From contig CAWIIF010000015.1 of the NCBI GenBank assembly GCA_963836015.1, forward strand, positions 868,001 through 932,000: a DNA stretch of 64,000 bases, read 5' to 3'. Within the stretch, counting starts at the first letter, position 1; the number at the start of each line of letters is the position of its first letter. The position numbers were made by a program, and so were the translations under genes. This stretch comes from CAWCDJ01 sp963836015 (GTDB lineage: Bacteria; Acidobacteriota; Terriglobia; Bryobacterales; Bryobacteraceae). The notes beneath the pieces were generated by a model that ran no database searches, was not told the origin of the DNA, and saw only the letters and a list, made by a program, of their open reading frames with translations. Positions 35,876 to 44,838 of the stretch are shown piece after piece.

Positions 35876-38059
35876 TTAGGGCAGCTTTTCCAGTGTCACC
35901 ACCGCGTTGTAGTCGGGCTCATGCGATGCCGGGTCGATCTCGCGCGCGGAGAGCAGCGCGTTGCCTTCCGGCCAGTGGACCTGCAGGTTGCCCGGCTTGA
36001 TGCGGTCCACCTTCACGTGTCCGACGTAGCTGCCGCTGGACGAAGTCAGGCGGATGCGATTCCCGTTGCGGAGATCGCGCCGCGCGGCATCTTCGGAGGA
36101 GATCAGAATGTCATGGCGGGCGGCGTCGGTGAGGGGGTCGGTCTCGCGCTGCACCATCGAATTAAACTGTTTGCCTCGCCGTGTGGAGACATAGAACGCC
36201 TCCGCCGGCTTACTCCGCGGCATCGCGGCGGGCTCGGAGAATTGCGCGCGGCCGTCGGGCGTGGCGAAGCGGCCGTCGGAGAACAGTTGGTCTCCGCCCC
36301 ACTGCATGCTGTCCCCTTCGCGATTCAGCTTCTCGATTCCGGCATAGAGCGGCACGGCCTGGCCGATCTCGGCGCGGATCGCGGCCGAGGAGTCGAACCG
36401 CGCGCGGCGCTCGGGCGCGACCCGTGCGGCGACCTCTCCGAAGACCTCCCATTCCGGCTTGGCCGAGCCGACGCGCCGGCCGGGAATTTCGGGCGAGAAG
36501 ATAATGCGGCGCTCGGTCGAGGTCTCGGTGCCGCCGCCGGGCGATTCGTAGCGCGTGGTGGCAGGAAAGAGCACCACCGTATCGGCTGGGTCCACCAGCA
36601 TCATGGAGGTCAGGATGACATCCTGATGGATACGGGTGCGGACGGCTGAGAGCGCGCGCTCCGAGTGGGCGGGGTCGGGGAGCGTCTCGAGAAAATTGCC
36701 GCCGGTAATCCAGAACGTATCGATCGCGCCGTCAGCCGCCGCATGAACCATCTCCGCGGCCGTAAGACCGGTGAACCGCGGGAGAGGGAAGCCCCAGGCC
36801 TGTTCGAAGCGGGCGCGCTGCGCGTCGTCGAGCGTGGGAATGCAGCCGACTTCCGCACCGCCCTGTACGCCGGAGTGGCCGCGAATGGGCATGAGTCCCG
36901 CGTGCGCGCGGCCGACCCAGCCGAGCGCCAGCGCGATATCCACGAGCCCGCGAACCGTAGGGACGCCGTGGACGTGCTGTGTGAGGCCCATGGACCAGAC
37001 GAAGATGCCGTGGCGCGCCCGGTGCAGCATCTCGGCAAAGCGGCGCATGTCCGCACGGGTGGCGCCGCTGCTCGCCTCGAGCTGCTCCCAAGGCTGCGCC
37101 TGCGCGGCGGCGGCGGCTTGCTCGTATCCGGTTGTAGAGCCGGCAATGAAGCCGCGATCCACCCAGCCCTCTTCCACCAGAACGCGGAAGACGCCCGTGA
37201 GGAAGGCGAGGTCGCCGCCGGTGTCGACCTGATACCAGTCTTCGGCGATTCGAGTGCCGAAAATGGCGGACTCGGCCACGGAAGGGACGTAATAGTTTTC
37301 GAGACCCGGCTCGCGATACGGGTTGACGACGGCGACCCGCGTCCCTTGCTGCCGGGCATAGTAGAGGTACTTGGTGGTGACGGGTTGGTTGCTGGGAGTG
37401 TTGGAGCCGAAGAAGACAATCAGGTCGCTCCCCAGCCAGTCGCGATAGGAACAGGTGCTGGCGCCGTAGCCGAGCGCCTTCTTCATCGCAGCCGTGGAGG
37501 CCGCGTGGCACAGTCGCGCCGAGTTATCGACATGGTTCGTGCCCATGGCGCGGGCGGCCTTCTGCGCCGCGTAGTAATGCTCGTTGAGGATGCCGCGGGA
37601 CGTGAGATAGACGGCGAACCGTTGAGCATCTGTGGCGCGAATCTGTTCCGCGGCCGCAGCGTACGCTTCTTCCCAGGAGACGATACGGAAGCCGCGCTCT
37701 CCGCGATGGCGGATCATCGGCTCGGGAAGACGGCCGAGGTCCCTGAGTTCCGCGGAGGAGAGCGAAGTCAGGGAGGAAACGTCGGCGAGCCGGCCGGGGT
37801 CGAGCGCGGGCGCGGTATTGAGGCGCAGGAGCTCGAGGCGGACCATGCAGAGATGCACGCCGTCGATCGTCCAGTCCTTCATGCCCGCGGTGCCGAGAGC
37901 GCAGCCGTCGCAGACGCCGTGGTTGAGAACCCGCCAGGCATAAGGGATCTGATCGCGGTTCTCCCAGGCGACGCGCAGCATTCCGGCGTAGTGGTTGGGT
38001 TTGCGTAGGGAGGGGTCGCGCGGAATCCACGAGGACCAGCCCTTAGGATGAAAGGTCAT
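35876..38059 (-). CDS. FdhF/YdeP-type molybdopterin oxidoreductase
   Basis: A protein of 727 residues from the DMSO-reductase superfamily, FdhF/YdeP branch. It begins without an export signal and has Cys residues in NHGVCDGCALGT (~47-58), a likely reduced iron-sulfur site. Molybdopterin-binding landmarks follow: VYLTSRGILNEHYY, SARLCHAASTAA, LIVFFGSNTPSNQP, PIRGHSGVQGGAEVG and ITGGNFLETLPD. The C-terminal molydop-binding domain ends RIRLTSSSGSYVGHVKVD. Members are annotated as formate-dehydrogenase-like or acid-resistance oxidoreductases; the physiological substrate is rarely known. No electron-transfer partner or fdhD-like sulfurtransferase is adjacent. ATG 38059 has no clear Shine-Dalgarno. 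It is divergent from the small gene at 38107. Confidence 0.87.
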   Translation of the reverse strand: MTFHPKGWSSWIPRDPSLRKPNHYAGMLRVAWENRDQIPYAWRVLNHGVCDGCALGTAGMKDWTIDGVHLCMVRLELLRLNTAPALDPGRLADVSSLTSLSSAELRDLGRLPEPMIRHRGERGFRIVSWEEAYAAAAEQIRATDAQRFAVYLTSRGILNEHYYAAQKAARAMGTNHVDNSARLCHAASTAAMKKALGYGASTCSYRDWLGSDLIVFFGSNTPSNQPVTTKYLYYARQQGTRVAVVNPYREPGLENYYVPSVAESAIFGTRIAEDWYQVDTGGDLAFLTGVFRVLVEEGWVDRGFIAGSTTGYEQAAAAAQAQPWEQLEASSGATRADMRRFAEMLHRARHGIFVWSMGLTQHVHGVPTVRGLVDIALALGWVGRAHAGLMPIRGHSGVQGGAEVGCIPTLDDAQRARFEQAWGFPLPRFTGLTAAEMVHAAADGAIDTFWITGGNFLETLPDPAHSERALSAVRTRIHQDVILTSMMLVDPADTVVLFPATTRYESPGGGTETSTERRIIFSPEIPGRRVGSAKPEWEVFGEVAARVAPERRARFDSSAAIRAEIGQAVPLYAGIEKLNREGDSMQWGGDQLFSDGRFATPDGRAQFSEPAAMPRSKPAEAFYVSTRRGKQFNSMVQRETDPLTDAARHDILISSEDAARRDLRNGNRIRLTSSSGSYVGHVKVDRIKPGNLQVHWPEGNALLSAREIDPASHEPDYNAVVTLEKLP

Positions 38060-38093
38060 GATGGGACGGAACCCAATTGCATGATTTAGATCA

Positions 38094-38099
38094 TATAAT
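38094..38099 (+). promoter_or_regulatory. Perfect -10 element for leaderless start at 38107
   Basis: TATAAT lies exactly 7 nt before the ATG at 38107, which argues that the in-frame ATG at 38098 (inside the -10 element) is not the start. No Shine-Dalgarno is present. Confidence 0.6.
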
Positions 38100-38106
38100 G
38101 GCGTCC

Positions 38107-38463
38107 ATGATCCGACGGATTCTCCTGATGGCGCTCGCGGGCGCGACGCTTCTGCTGGCCGCCGACCCCACCGGCACCTGGACCGGCGACCAGCCGGGTC
38201 GCGACGGCAACACCTACAACATCACCTTCAAATTGAAAGCCGATGGAGGCAAACTCACCGGCACAATGGGCGGCGATCAGTTCGAGCAGCCGATCCAGAA
38301 CGGTGAAATCCACGGCGACGACATTTCGTTTACGGTCCACCTGGAGTTCGGAGACGGTATCGATCTGAAGTACACCGGCAAGGTTTCCGCCGATAAGATC
38401 GACTTCACCGTGCAGCGGGCCGGTGATGACAAGGCGCAGCCCTTCGTAGCCAAGAAGACCTAA
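38107..38463 (+). CDS. Small secreted beta-barrel-like hypothetical protein
   Basis: A protein of 118 residues with a signal peptide (RRILLMALAGATLLLAA). The mature chain of ~98 residues alternates strands: TGTWTGDQPGRDG, YNITFKLKADGGKLTGTM, GDDISFTVHLEF and KIDFTVQR. The pattern is similar to many small acidobacterial secreted proteins and loosely to lipocalin-like folds. No catalytic residues are evident. The start at 38107 rather than 38098 is chosen from the -10 position. It is followed 9 bp later by a hairpin repeat. Confidence 0.72.
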   Translation: MIRRILLMALAGATLLLAADPTGTWTGDQPGRDGNTYNITFKLKADGGKLTGTMGGDQFEQPIQNGEIHGDDISFTVHLEFGDGIDLKYTGKVSADKIDFTVQRAGDDKAQPFVAKKT

Positions 38464-38472
38464 CCGGAATAC

Positions 38473-38578
38473 TGTGCAAAACAGGGACCGGCATCGAATT
38501 TTCGCCGTACTTGCGAAACATTCGTTGCCTGTCCCTGGTTTGCCCTTTTGCGATATCCGATCACGTGTTACTTGCGAC
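38473..38578 (+). repeat. Hairpin intergenic repeat, copy 1 of 4
   Basis: The most diverged of four dispersed copies. The outer stem GCAAAACAGGGAC pairs with GTCCCTGGTTTGC. The inner arms CGAATTTTCGC and GCGAAACATTCG pair imperfectly. A conserved tail, GCCCTTTTGCGA, follows. It begins 9 bp after the stop of the gene at 38107 and ends at the DinB stop codon. Confidence 0.8.
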
Positions 38579-39097
38579 TCACCCTGCCAGGTATCGCTCC
38601 CGCAGCGCCTGCATGTGATAGGTGGCGTGACCCGCGACGAGATAGGCCAGCGCCCGCACCGTGAACGGATTGTCGCTGGCGATGCCGCTGCGGTCCCAGC
38701 CCTCCGGCGGCAGATTGCGGAACAGAGAGATCGTGGATAACCGCACGAGTCGAAACTCTTCGATGTGGGCAGCCCAAGCGACGCGGTTGGCATCAGCACC
38801 GGCCGCGGCGATATTCGGATCGTAACTGGGAAGAGGTGTAGTAAACCCGCGGGCGAACCACAGTGCGCGAAACGCAAAGGCTCGTTCCGTATCGGTGACA
38901 TGGTTCAATACCTGGCGGATGCTCCATTTTTCCGGCGCGTAGCGGTGCAACGAACCTTCTTCGGAGATTCCGGAGAAAAGTGCGAGCGCCTGCGGCAGTT
39001 GGGATTCGATCAGCGCGGCGGGGTCCTCGCCAGGCGCCAGGTCGATATATCGAAAATAATAGGGCGCTGCCTCGTGGGATTGCGGTCGTCCAATCAT
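38579..39097 (-). CDS. DinB family protein
   Basis: A protein of about 172 residues with a DinB/YfiT four-helix metal-binding fold. Two of the histidine ligand sites are visible: H in QVLNHVTDTERAF (~70) and the pair in LVAGHATYHMQAL near the C-terminus. Members are putative metal-dependent hydrolases or thiol transferases (bacillithiol or mycothiol S-transferases belong here); the role in this organism is unknown. ATG 39097 is preferred to the GTG at 39106 because a TAAAGT element lies exactly 7 nt upstream on this strand. The gene is flanked on both sides by copies of the hairpin repeat. Confidence 0.85.
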   Translation of the reverse strand: MIGRPQSHEAAPYYFRYIDLAPGEDPAALIESQLPQALALFSGISEEGSLHRYAPEKWSIRQVLNHVTDTERAFAFRALWFARGFTTPLPSYDPNIAAAGADANRVAWAAHIEEFRLVRLSTISLFRNLPPEGWDRSGIASDNPFTVRALAYLVAGHATYHMQALRERYLAG

Positions 39098-39104
39098 GCA
39101 GATC

Positions 39105-39110
39105 ACTTTA
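39105..39110 (-). promoter_or_regulatory. -10 element for leaderless DinB start at 39097
   Basis: On the minus strand TAAAGT is followed by exactly 7 nt and the ATG at 39097. No Shine-Dalgarno is visible. Confidence 0.45.
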
Positions 39111-39142
39111 TCGCACCGGTGGCGAATTTGCCGGGTAGCGGA

Positions 39143-39250
39143 ATGCGCTGCAAAGCAGGGACCGGCATCGAATTTCGCCGCTCTTGCGAAATTCGTGCCT
39201 GTACCTGGTTTGCCTTTTGCGAGATCAAAATGCGTGTTACTCGTGACGCA
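39143..39250 (+). repeat. Hairpin intergenic repeat, copy 2 of 4
   Basis: The inner stem CGAATTTCGC/GCGAAATTCG is perfect, and the outer stem GCAAAGCAGG pairs with CCTGGTTTGC. The tail TTTGCGAGATC ends in a small palindromic segment, TGCGTGTTACTCGTGACGCA. It lies between the divergent DinB and PIG-L genes. Confidence 0.85.
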
Positions 39251-39267
39251 CTACCCTAGCATCGGTC

Positions 39268-39273
39268 TAAGCT
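39268..39273 (+). promoter_or_regulatory. -10 element for leaderless start at 39281
   Basis: TAAGCT lies exactly 7 nt before the ATG at 39281, 17 bp after repeat copy 2. No ribosome-binding site is present. Confidence 0.45.
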
Positions 39274-39280
39274 TATCGAT

Positions 39281-40012
39281 ATGGAACTTACGCGCCGGCA
39301 AGTACTGATTCTCACGGTTCCCGCGGTCGCCGCCAGCCAGTCTTCCCACTCGGAGAAGTTAAAAGTAGTCTGTGTAGGGGCTCATCCCGACGATCCCGAA
39401 TCTGGCTGCGGCGGGACCCTGGCTCGCTATGCCGCCGGCGGGCACCATGTCACGATCCTCTATCTGACTCGCGGCGAGGCGGGAATCCGCGGAAAGTCGC
39501 ACGACGAGGCCGCGGCGATTCGATCCGCGGAATGCCAGGCTTCATGTAAGATTCTGGACGCTAAGCCTGTGTTCGCCGGCCAGGTGGATGGGGCAACCGT
39601 GGTAGATGCGCATGCCGCCGCGTCGTTCGGCCGGTTCCTCTCCGCGGAGCAGCCCGATGTCGTACTTACTCAATGGCCTATAGACACTCACCTCGACCAC
39701 CAGGCCGCGAGCACCCTGACATTTCGCGCCTGGCTGGCCGGTGGACGCCGCTTCGAGCTTTACTACTATGAAGTCAACCTGGGCTCGCAGACGATGGGAT
39801 TCCACCCCACCGAATATGTAGACATCACCTCTGTGCGGGAGAGGAAGAAGGCGGCCCTGTTCGCCCATATGAGTCAAAACGGAGAGGAGATCTACCGCAG
39901 ATATCACGGGCCCATGGAGGATCTTCGCGGCCGCGAATCGGGATGCGCCGCTGCGGAAGCTTTCGTCCACTTGGCGCGGTCCACTGGCTCCGGGCTTCCG
40001 GGACTCGGGTAA
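39281..40012 (+). CDS. PIG-L family deacetylase
   Basis: A protein of 243 residues. The N-terminus LTRRQVLILTVPAVAASQ looks like an export signal of Tat type. The LmbE/PIG-L zinc deacetylase domain follows, with the signature AHPDDPESGCGGTLARY (zinc ligands His and Asp-Asp) and a downstream THLDHQAAS supplying the third ligand. Family members remove N-acetyl groups from GlcNAc-type substrates; an exported member probably acts on extracellular amino-sugar polymers or glycoconjugates. The mid-region SHDEAAAIRSAE matches the conserved R-x3-E element. Confidence 0.88.
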   Translation: MELTRRQVLILTVPAVAASQSSHSEKLKVVCVGAHPDDPESGCGGTLARYAAGGHHVTILYLTRGEAGIRGKSHDEAAAIRSAECQASCKILDAKPVFAGQVDGATVVDAHAAASFGRFLSAEQPDVVLTQWPIDTHLDHQAASTLTFRAWLAGGRRFELYYYEVNLGSQTMGFHPTEYVDITSVRERKKAALFAHMSQNGEEIYRRYHGPMEDLRGRESGCAAAEAFVHLARSTGSGLPGLG

Positions 40013-40106
40013 AGTCCTCAGAAGATTTACGCACCAAAGTCCGGGAATCGAACAATCCTTATGTGCCAAGATGTAACTAAGACGTTTTGTACGAAGGCAC
40101 GATCCT

Positions 40107-40580
40107 ATGGCACGAACACTTACGAATGAGATCATCACCGCCGCCATCGACGGCTACGAGTCACAAAAGGCTCGAATCGATGCCAAGATCGCCGAACTTC
40201 AGGCGATGCTGCCGGGTAGCTCCGTGACATCCGACGGAGCGGGCGCACCGGCCAGATCGCGGCGCCGCAGAATGAGCGCCGCCGGCCGCGCGCGGATTGC
40301 GGCGGCACAGAAGAAGCGGTGGGCTGCCCGCAGAGGAGCCGAAGCTGTTACGCCGGAGCCCTCAAAGCCCAAGCGGAGGTTGAGCCGGGCAGGGAAAGCC
40401 GCGATTGTTGCAGCCTTGAAGAAGCGTTGGGCAGCGACGAGAGCCGAGGCGGCGAAGGCACAATCGGGAACGAAGAAGGCTGTGTCTGCCCGGAAGAAGA
40501 AGACGGTCAAGAAGGCCGCGCGGAAGGCTCCACCGGCGAAGGCGGCGACCGCGCCGGCGAACGCACAGGCCGGCGCTTAA
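40107..40580 (+). CDS. Basic protein with two KKRW repeats, likely nucleic-acid-binding
   Basis: A protein of 157 residues, strongly basic. Residues 1-35 form a coiled-coil-like helix (ITAAIDGYESQKARIDAKIA). Two near-identical 19-residue repeats follow, MSAAGRARIAAAQKKRWAA and LSRAGKAAIVAALKKRWAA. The tail of ~50 residues is almost only Lys, Ala and Arg, like bacterial histone H1-like proteins. This suggests a DNA-condensing or regulatory protein with a dimerising N-terminus. I do not know a named family. A weak GAAGG lies ~9 nt before the ATG. It sits alone in a 94-139 bp gap environment, next to a decayed gene. Confidence 0.7.
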   Translation: MARTLTNEIITAAIDGYESQKARIDAKIAELQAMLPGSSVTSDGAGAPARSRRRRMSAAGRARIAAAQKKRWAARRGAEAVTPEPSKPKRRLSRAGKAAIVAALKKRWAATRAEAAKAQSGTKKAVSARKKKTVKKAARKAPPAKAATAPANAQAGA

Positions 40581-40719
40581 CAGGTTTTTGATCGCCGCGA
40601 TGCCCGGGAGACACCTCCTGAGGGCGGGGATGCGATATTACTATTGAATCCGAGTGGCTGCGTCCGGCCAAGGGCGCAGCCGGTCGCGGAACCGCCCGGA
40701 ACTCTCAGGAGTGTCTTGG

Positions 40720-41722
40720 ATGAGAATGAGTCTACTGTGCCTCGCCGCATGGTTGGCCGCCACACTGACGGCGGCCCCCCAGGCAGAAATCGCGACCCGC
40801 GATGTGCCTGTGACTTTCAAGACAACGTGAGGCTCGTATCCGTCCCCGTGGTGGTGCGTGACCGCCAGGGTCGCGCGGTCGGCAATCTGGAGAGGGACGA
40901 CTTCCAGCTTTTCGCAGGCGGGAAAACCCAGATTGTTTCCAGGTTCTCGGTCGAGAAGCTTACCGGCGCTCCAGGTCCGGCGCCTTCGGATTCGGAAGCC
41001 CGTCGTAACCGCTGCCCGCCCGGCGATGACGGCCATGCTGGACCGCTTCGTCGCCTATGTTTTCGACGATCTCCACCTGGAGCCCGAACATCTGGCTTGG
41101 GTTCGCAGCGCCGTCAAGTTCCAAAAGATAAAGGGAAAGCTCCATGCGGAGTTGAACCTGGTGGGCGTGGCCTCCGCGGAGGATGGCACGGTTGCCGCGC
41201 GGTTCAGCGACACCGTGAATCTCGATTTCGATTCGACCTCGCGGCCGGCCGGTATATCTTCCAGATGGCTTTCCACGCGGGTGAAGACAACTTCGGCAAA
41301 GTCCGCATGCCGCTCGTGATCGACCCGTGGGATTCCAGGACCCTGGCCTTGAGCGCGCTGGCGATCGCCGTCCGCTGCTTGCGGGCTCGCTCGAAACCAC
41401 GCCTTCGGCGAGCAATCGCTGCCGCCGTTCCGCCCCCTGCCAGGCTTACATCGAAGTGTATGAACCTCCGCCGGCCGCATCGAACCCTGCAGCGCTGGCT
41501 CTTCAGGTTCGCATCGTCGACCGGGGGACGCGTGAGCAGAAGTTCGATTCAGGCCCGTTCAGCATCGCCCCTTATATGCGTCCCGGGAACTCCGTGACTC
41601 CCGTGCCGCTCACACTTCCCGTCGCCGGCCTGCCGGCGGGATCCTACCTGGTCGAGATCCGCGCCCGTGACTCCAGCGGAGCCGTCTCCGCCGTCCGCAC
41701 CACCGAACTGGAAGTCGATTGA
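40720..41722 (+). pseudogene. Decayed VWFA-related (TIGR03436-type) protein
   Basis: The ATG at 40720 has a CAGGAG upstream and a good signal peptide (SLLCLAAWLAATLTAAP). The frame meets a stop at 40828 because one A appears lost; the next frame gives NVRLVSVPVVVRDRQG and LERDDFQLFAGGKTQ. A further shift near 41010 gives RFVAYVFDDLHLEPEHLA. There the central VWA domain is missing: the text jumps straight to the family C-terminus (GKLHAELNLVGVASAEDG). Two more frame changes follow (GRYIFQMAFHAGEDNFG, then ALQVRIVDRGTREQKF to 41722). The internal deletion of probably 150 or more residues makes true decay certain. Confidence 0.8.
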
Positions 41723-41804
41723 ACGAGCCCCTGCGACCCGAGGCCCCCCGGGAATAGGATGAGTTTGAGACAATCGGGTCGTGGTTCAGGAGTGATGATC
41801 GACG

Positions 41805-44800
41805 ATGAGGTTCCTACTGTTCGGCATCGTTTTGGGCGGGATCGCCTTTCCTTCCGGCGCGGCATCGTTGTACCGCACCCGGCTGGATGATCCAAAAGCG
41901 GTCTACCTGACGCAGGATCGGTTTTCCGTTCGCGGCGACGGCGCGGCGGATGACAGCGCCGCGGTGCAGGCGGCTATCGACCGGGTGCAGGAGACCACCG
42001 GCGAGGGAATCGTCTTCGTCCCCGAAGGCCGGTATCGAATTACGCGAACCATCTATGTCTGGCCGGGAATTCGCGTGATCGGCTATGGCGGGAAGCGTCC
42101 CGTATTCGTCCTGGCGGACGGCACTCCCGGGTTCCAGCAGGGGATGGGGACCATGTTTTTCTTCGCGGGGTTCAGGCCCTCCCAGAGCCGCGCCTTTCGC
42201 CTGCCGCCACCGCCGCCCGGAACGGTTCCACCCAATCCCAAGATCGCGGATGCCAATTCCGGAACGTTCTATTCCGCGATGAGCAATATCGATTTTGAGA
42301 TCGGCAGCGATAATGCGGCGGCCGTGGCCATCCGGTTTCACGTCGCCCAGCACGGCTACCTGGCCCACATGGATTTCCACACCGGATCCGGATTGGCGGC
42401 GCTCAACGACATCGGAAACGAGGCCGAAGACCTGCACTTTTTCGGCGGACGCTATGGCATCCTGACGCGCAAGCCGTCACCCGCCTGGCAATTCACGCTG
42501 ATCGATTCGACGTTCGACGGCCAGCGCGAAGCGGCGATCCGCGAGAATGAAGCCGGTCTGACGGTCGTTCATACCGAGTTCCGAAATGTCCCCACGGCCA
42601 TCTCGATCGACCCCCGCTATTCCGACCAGCTCTGGGTGAAAGACGCGCGCTTCGAAAACGTCAGCGGACCCGCCATCGTCATCAGCAACGAGAACAACCG
42701 CATGACCGAGATCAACCTGGAGGGCGCCGTCTGCCGTCGGGTGCCGGTGTTTGTCCGCTTCCGCGAGAGCGGGAAACAACTGGCCGGAGCCGGCGAGACT
42801 TACCAGGTAAAAGCTTTCTCGCATGGCCTGACGCTGGCGGGGTTAGGCGCAGCCGGCGAAATCAAGACCAGCTACGAGGCGGTTCCGCTGGACAAGATGC
42901 CGGCGCCGGGCCCAGGCGCCATCGCCGCGCTGCCCCCCATCGATACGTGGGTCAACCTGCGATCGCTCGGAGTAAAGGGCGATGGGGTGACGGACGAAAC
43001 CGCCGCCATACAAAAGGCCGTCGCGGAGCATCGGGTCCTCTACATCCCGTCGGGAAACTATGTAGTGAGCGATACGATCAAGCTTCGTCCCGACACCGTG
43101 CTCATCGGCCTCCACCCCGATGAGACCCAGCTCGACATCCTCGATTCCACTCCGGGGTTTCAGGGCCTCGGCGCTCCGCGGCCGCTCTTGCTGGCGCCGC
43201 GGGGAGGGACCAACATCGTCACCGGCATCGGCCTCTACACGGGCGGAATCAACGACCGGGCGGTCGGCGCGATGTGGCTGGCCGGCAAGGATTCGCTGAT
43301 GGATGACGTCCGCTTTCTCGGCGGCCATGGAACCAGGGGCCCGAACGGCAAGCGCGAGAACCCCTACAACAGCAATCTGAGCGGCGACCCGGACCCCCGC
43401 CGCGTCTGGGACAGCCAGTACCCCAGCCTCTGGATCACTCACGGCGGAGGCGGCACTTTTGCGAACATCTGGACGCCCAGCACGTTTGCGCAGGCGGGCC
43501 TCTATATCTCCGATACGACCACTCCAGGCCGTGTTTACGAACTATCGAGCGAGCACCATGTCCGCACTGAAATCAAGCTCGACCAGGTGGAGAACTGGGA
43601 GCTCTACGCGCTGCAGACCGAGGGCGAGAGAGGCGAAAGCGCATCGGCCTCGGCGATCGAAATCAGCCGCTCCCGGAACCTGACCATCGCCAACTTTCAC
43701 GGCTATCGGGTGGTCCGAAGCTATCACCCATTTCCTTACGCGATTCGCATTTCGGATTCGCGCGACATCCGGTTCCGCAACGTTCACGTCGACAGTAACA
43801 GCTCTATGGGGTACTGCCCCGAATCGGGAGAGTGCCGGCAGTACGTGAGATCGAGCAAGTTCTCCTACGGAACCTGTATTTTGGATACGACGCTGAACGC
43901 GGAGGTGCGTGACCGCGAGTTTGCGTTCCTGAACGTTACCGGGGATCGCAGCCCGGCGCCGCCGCCCTCCAGAGTCGAGAAGCTTTCCGGCGGCTTCTAT
44001 AACATCTCCGGCGCGGCTGTGGACGCCGCCGGCCGGCTGTACTTCGTGGACGCGCACTGGCGCCGGATCTACCGGTGGTCGCCGGAGACGAAGGAACTGA
44101 CGGTGGTCCGCGACAATCCGCTCGATCCGGTGAACCTGATATTCGACAAGGCCGGAGATCTCATCGTCGTATCGTCGGGCGGAAGCGGAATGGCCGTCTA
44201 CTCGTTCCGGCCGGATGCGCCCGAGGATGAAATCACGGTCCTTCCAAAAGAGCCATCGGCCGAACGCCCGGGGATGACGGCGGTCCTTCCCGTGAACTAC
44301 TGGGTGAACGGAGATTTCACCAACACCCTTTCCACCACCACCTACGAGTATGTCTCTCTGGATGAGATGTTCCGGAAGCTGATGACTACACGGCAGCCCT
44401 ACCAGTATGTGTCTCCTGACCGCACGGTCTTTATCCCCGCCGCTGAGGTGTTTGTGCAGGGCCCGCCTCACCTCGGGTATAAGTGGGCTCATATCTTGCA
44501 GGCATTCGGATTGGTGCAAGCCGTTCCCGGCCGCCCGTTCTATGTCACCAACGAATCGGAGCAGCGGACCTACAGTGCCACGGTGAATCCGGACGGAACT
44601 CTCTCCGGTATGAAATTGTTCGCGGAGCAGGGCGGCGAGAGCCTCGCCCAGGATCGCGCGGGCAACGTTTATCTGGCCGCCGGGCAGGTGTTCGTGTACA
44701 ACCCCTCCGGCAAGCTGATCGATACGATCACGGTGCCCGAGCGGCCGCTCGACGTGGTCTTCGGCGGAAAAGATCTTCGGACCCTCTTTATCCTGACGCA

Positions 44801-44834
44801 ATCCAGTTTATACGCGGTGCGTCCGCGCCAGTAA
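41805..44834 (+). CDS. Double beta-helix (pectate lyase 3/GH55-like) protein with C-terminal propeller
   Basis: A secreted protein of 1009 residues. The signal peptide is LLFGIVLGGIAFPSGAAS. There are two parallel beta-helix units, each opened by the same pectate-lyase-3 signature: FSVRGDGAADDSAAVQAAID (~45) and LGVKGDGVTDETAAIQKAV (~390). This tandem arrangement is the hallmark of GH55-type exo-beta-1,3-glucanases, but related lyases share the fold. Residues ~725-1009 form an SMP-30/NHL-like propeller (ISGAAVDAAGRLYFVDAHW, LAQDRAGNVYLAAGQVFVYN), an unusual addition. It probably degrades a plant or fungal polysaccharide. CAGGAG precedes the ATG. The polygalacturonase-like GH28 gene follows, and a hairpin repeat separates them. 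Confidence 0.8.
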   Translation: MRFLLFGIVLGGIAFPSGAASLYRTRLDDPKAVYLTQDRFSVRGDGAADDSAAVQAAIDRVQETTGEGIVFVPEGRYRITRTIYVWPGIRVIGYGGKRPVFVLADGTPGFQQGMGTMFFFAGFRPSQSRAFRLPPPPPGTVPPNPKIADANSGTFYSAMSNIDFEIGSDNAAAVAIRFHVAQHGYLAHMDFHTGSGLAALNDIGNEAEDLHFFGGRYGILTRKPSPAWQFTLIDSTFDGQREAAIRENEAGLTVVHTEFRNVPTAISIDPRYSDQLWVKDARFENVSGPAIVISNENNRMTEINLEGAVCRRVPVFVRFRESGKQLAGAGETYQVKAFSHGLTLAGLGAAGEIKTSYEAVPLDKMPAPGPGAIAALPPIDTWVNLRSLGVKGDGVTDETAAIQKAVAEHRVLYIPSGNYVVSDTIKLRPDTVLIGLHPDETQLDILDSTPGFQGLGAPRPLLLAPRGGTNIVTGIGLYTGGINDRAVGAMWLAGKDSLMDDVRFLGGHGTRGPNGKRENPYNSNLSGDPDPRRVWDSQYPSLWITHGGGGTFANIWTPSTFAQAGLYISDTTTPGRVYELSSEHHVRTEIKLDQVENWELYALQTEGERGESASASAIEISRSRNLTIANFHGYRVVRSYHPFPYAIRISDSRDIRFRNVHVDSNSSMGYCPESGECRQYVRSSKFSYGTCILDTTLNAEVRDREFAFLNVTGDRSPAPPPSRVEKLSGGFYNISGAAVDAAGRLYFVDAHWRRIYRWSPETKELTVVRDNPLDPVNLIFDKAGDLIVVSSGGSGMAVYSFRPDAPEDEITVLPKEPSAERPGMTAVLPVNYWVNGDFTNTLSTTTYEYVSLDEMFRKLMTTRQPYQYVSPDRTVFIPAAEVFVQGPPHLGYKWAHILQAFGLVQAVPGRPFYVTNESEQRTYSATVNPDGTLSGMKLFAEQGGESLAQDRAGNVYLAAGQVFVYNPSGKLIDTITVPERPLDVVFGGKDLRTLFILTQSSLYAVRPRQ

Positions 44835-44838
44835 CGGC

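Noticed and set aside
38474..38740. Short open frames running through the hairpin repeats, which share peptide-level similarity
   Set aside because: The similarity follows from the DNA repeat itself; frames and ends differ between copies and none has a ribosome-binding site.
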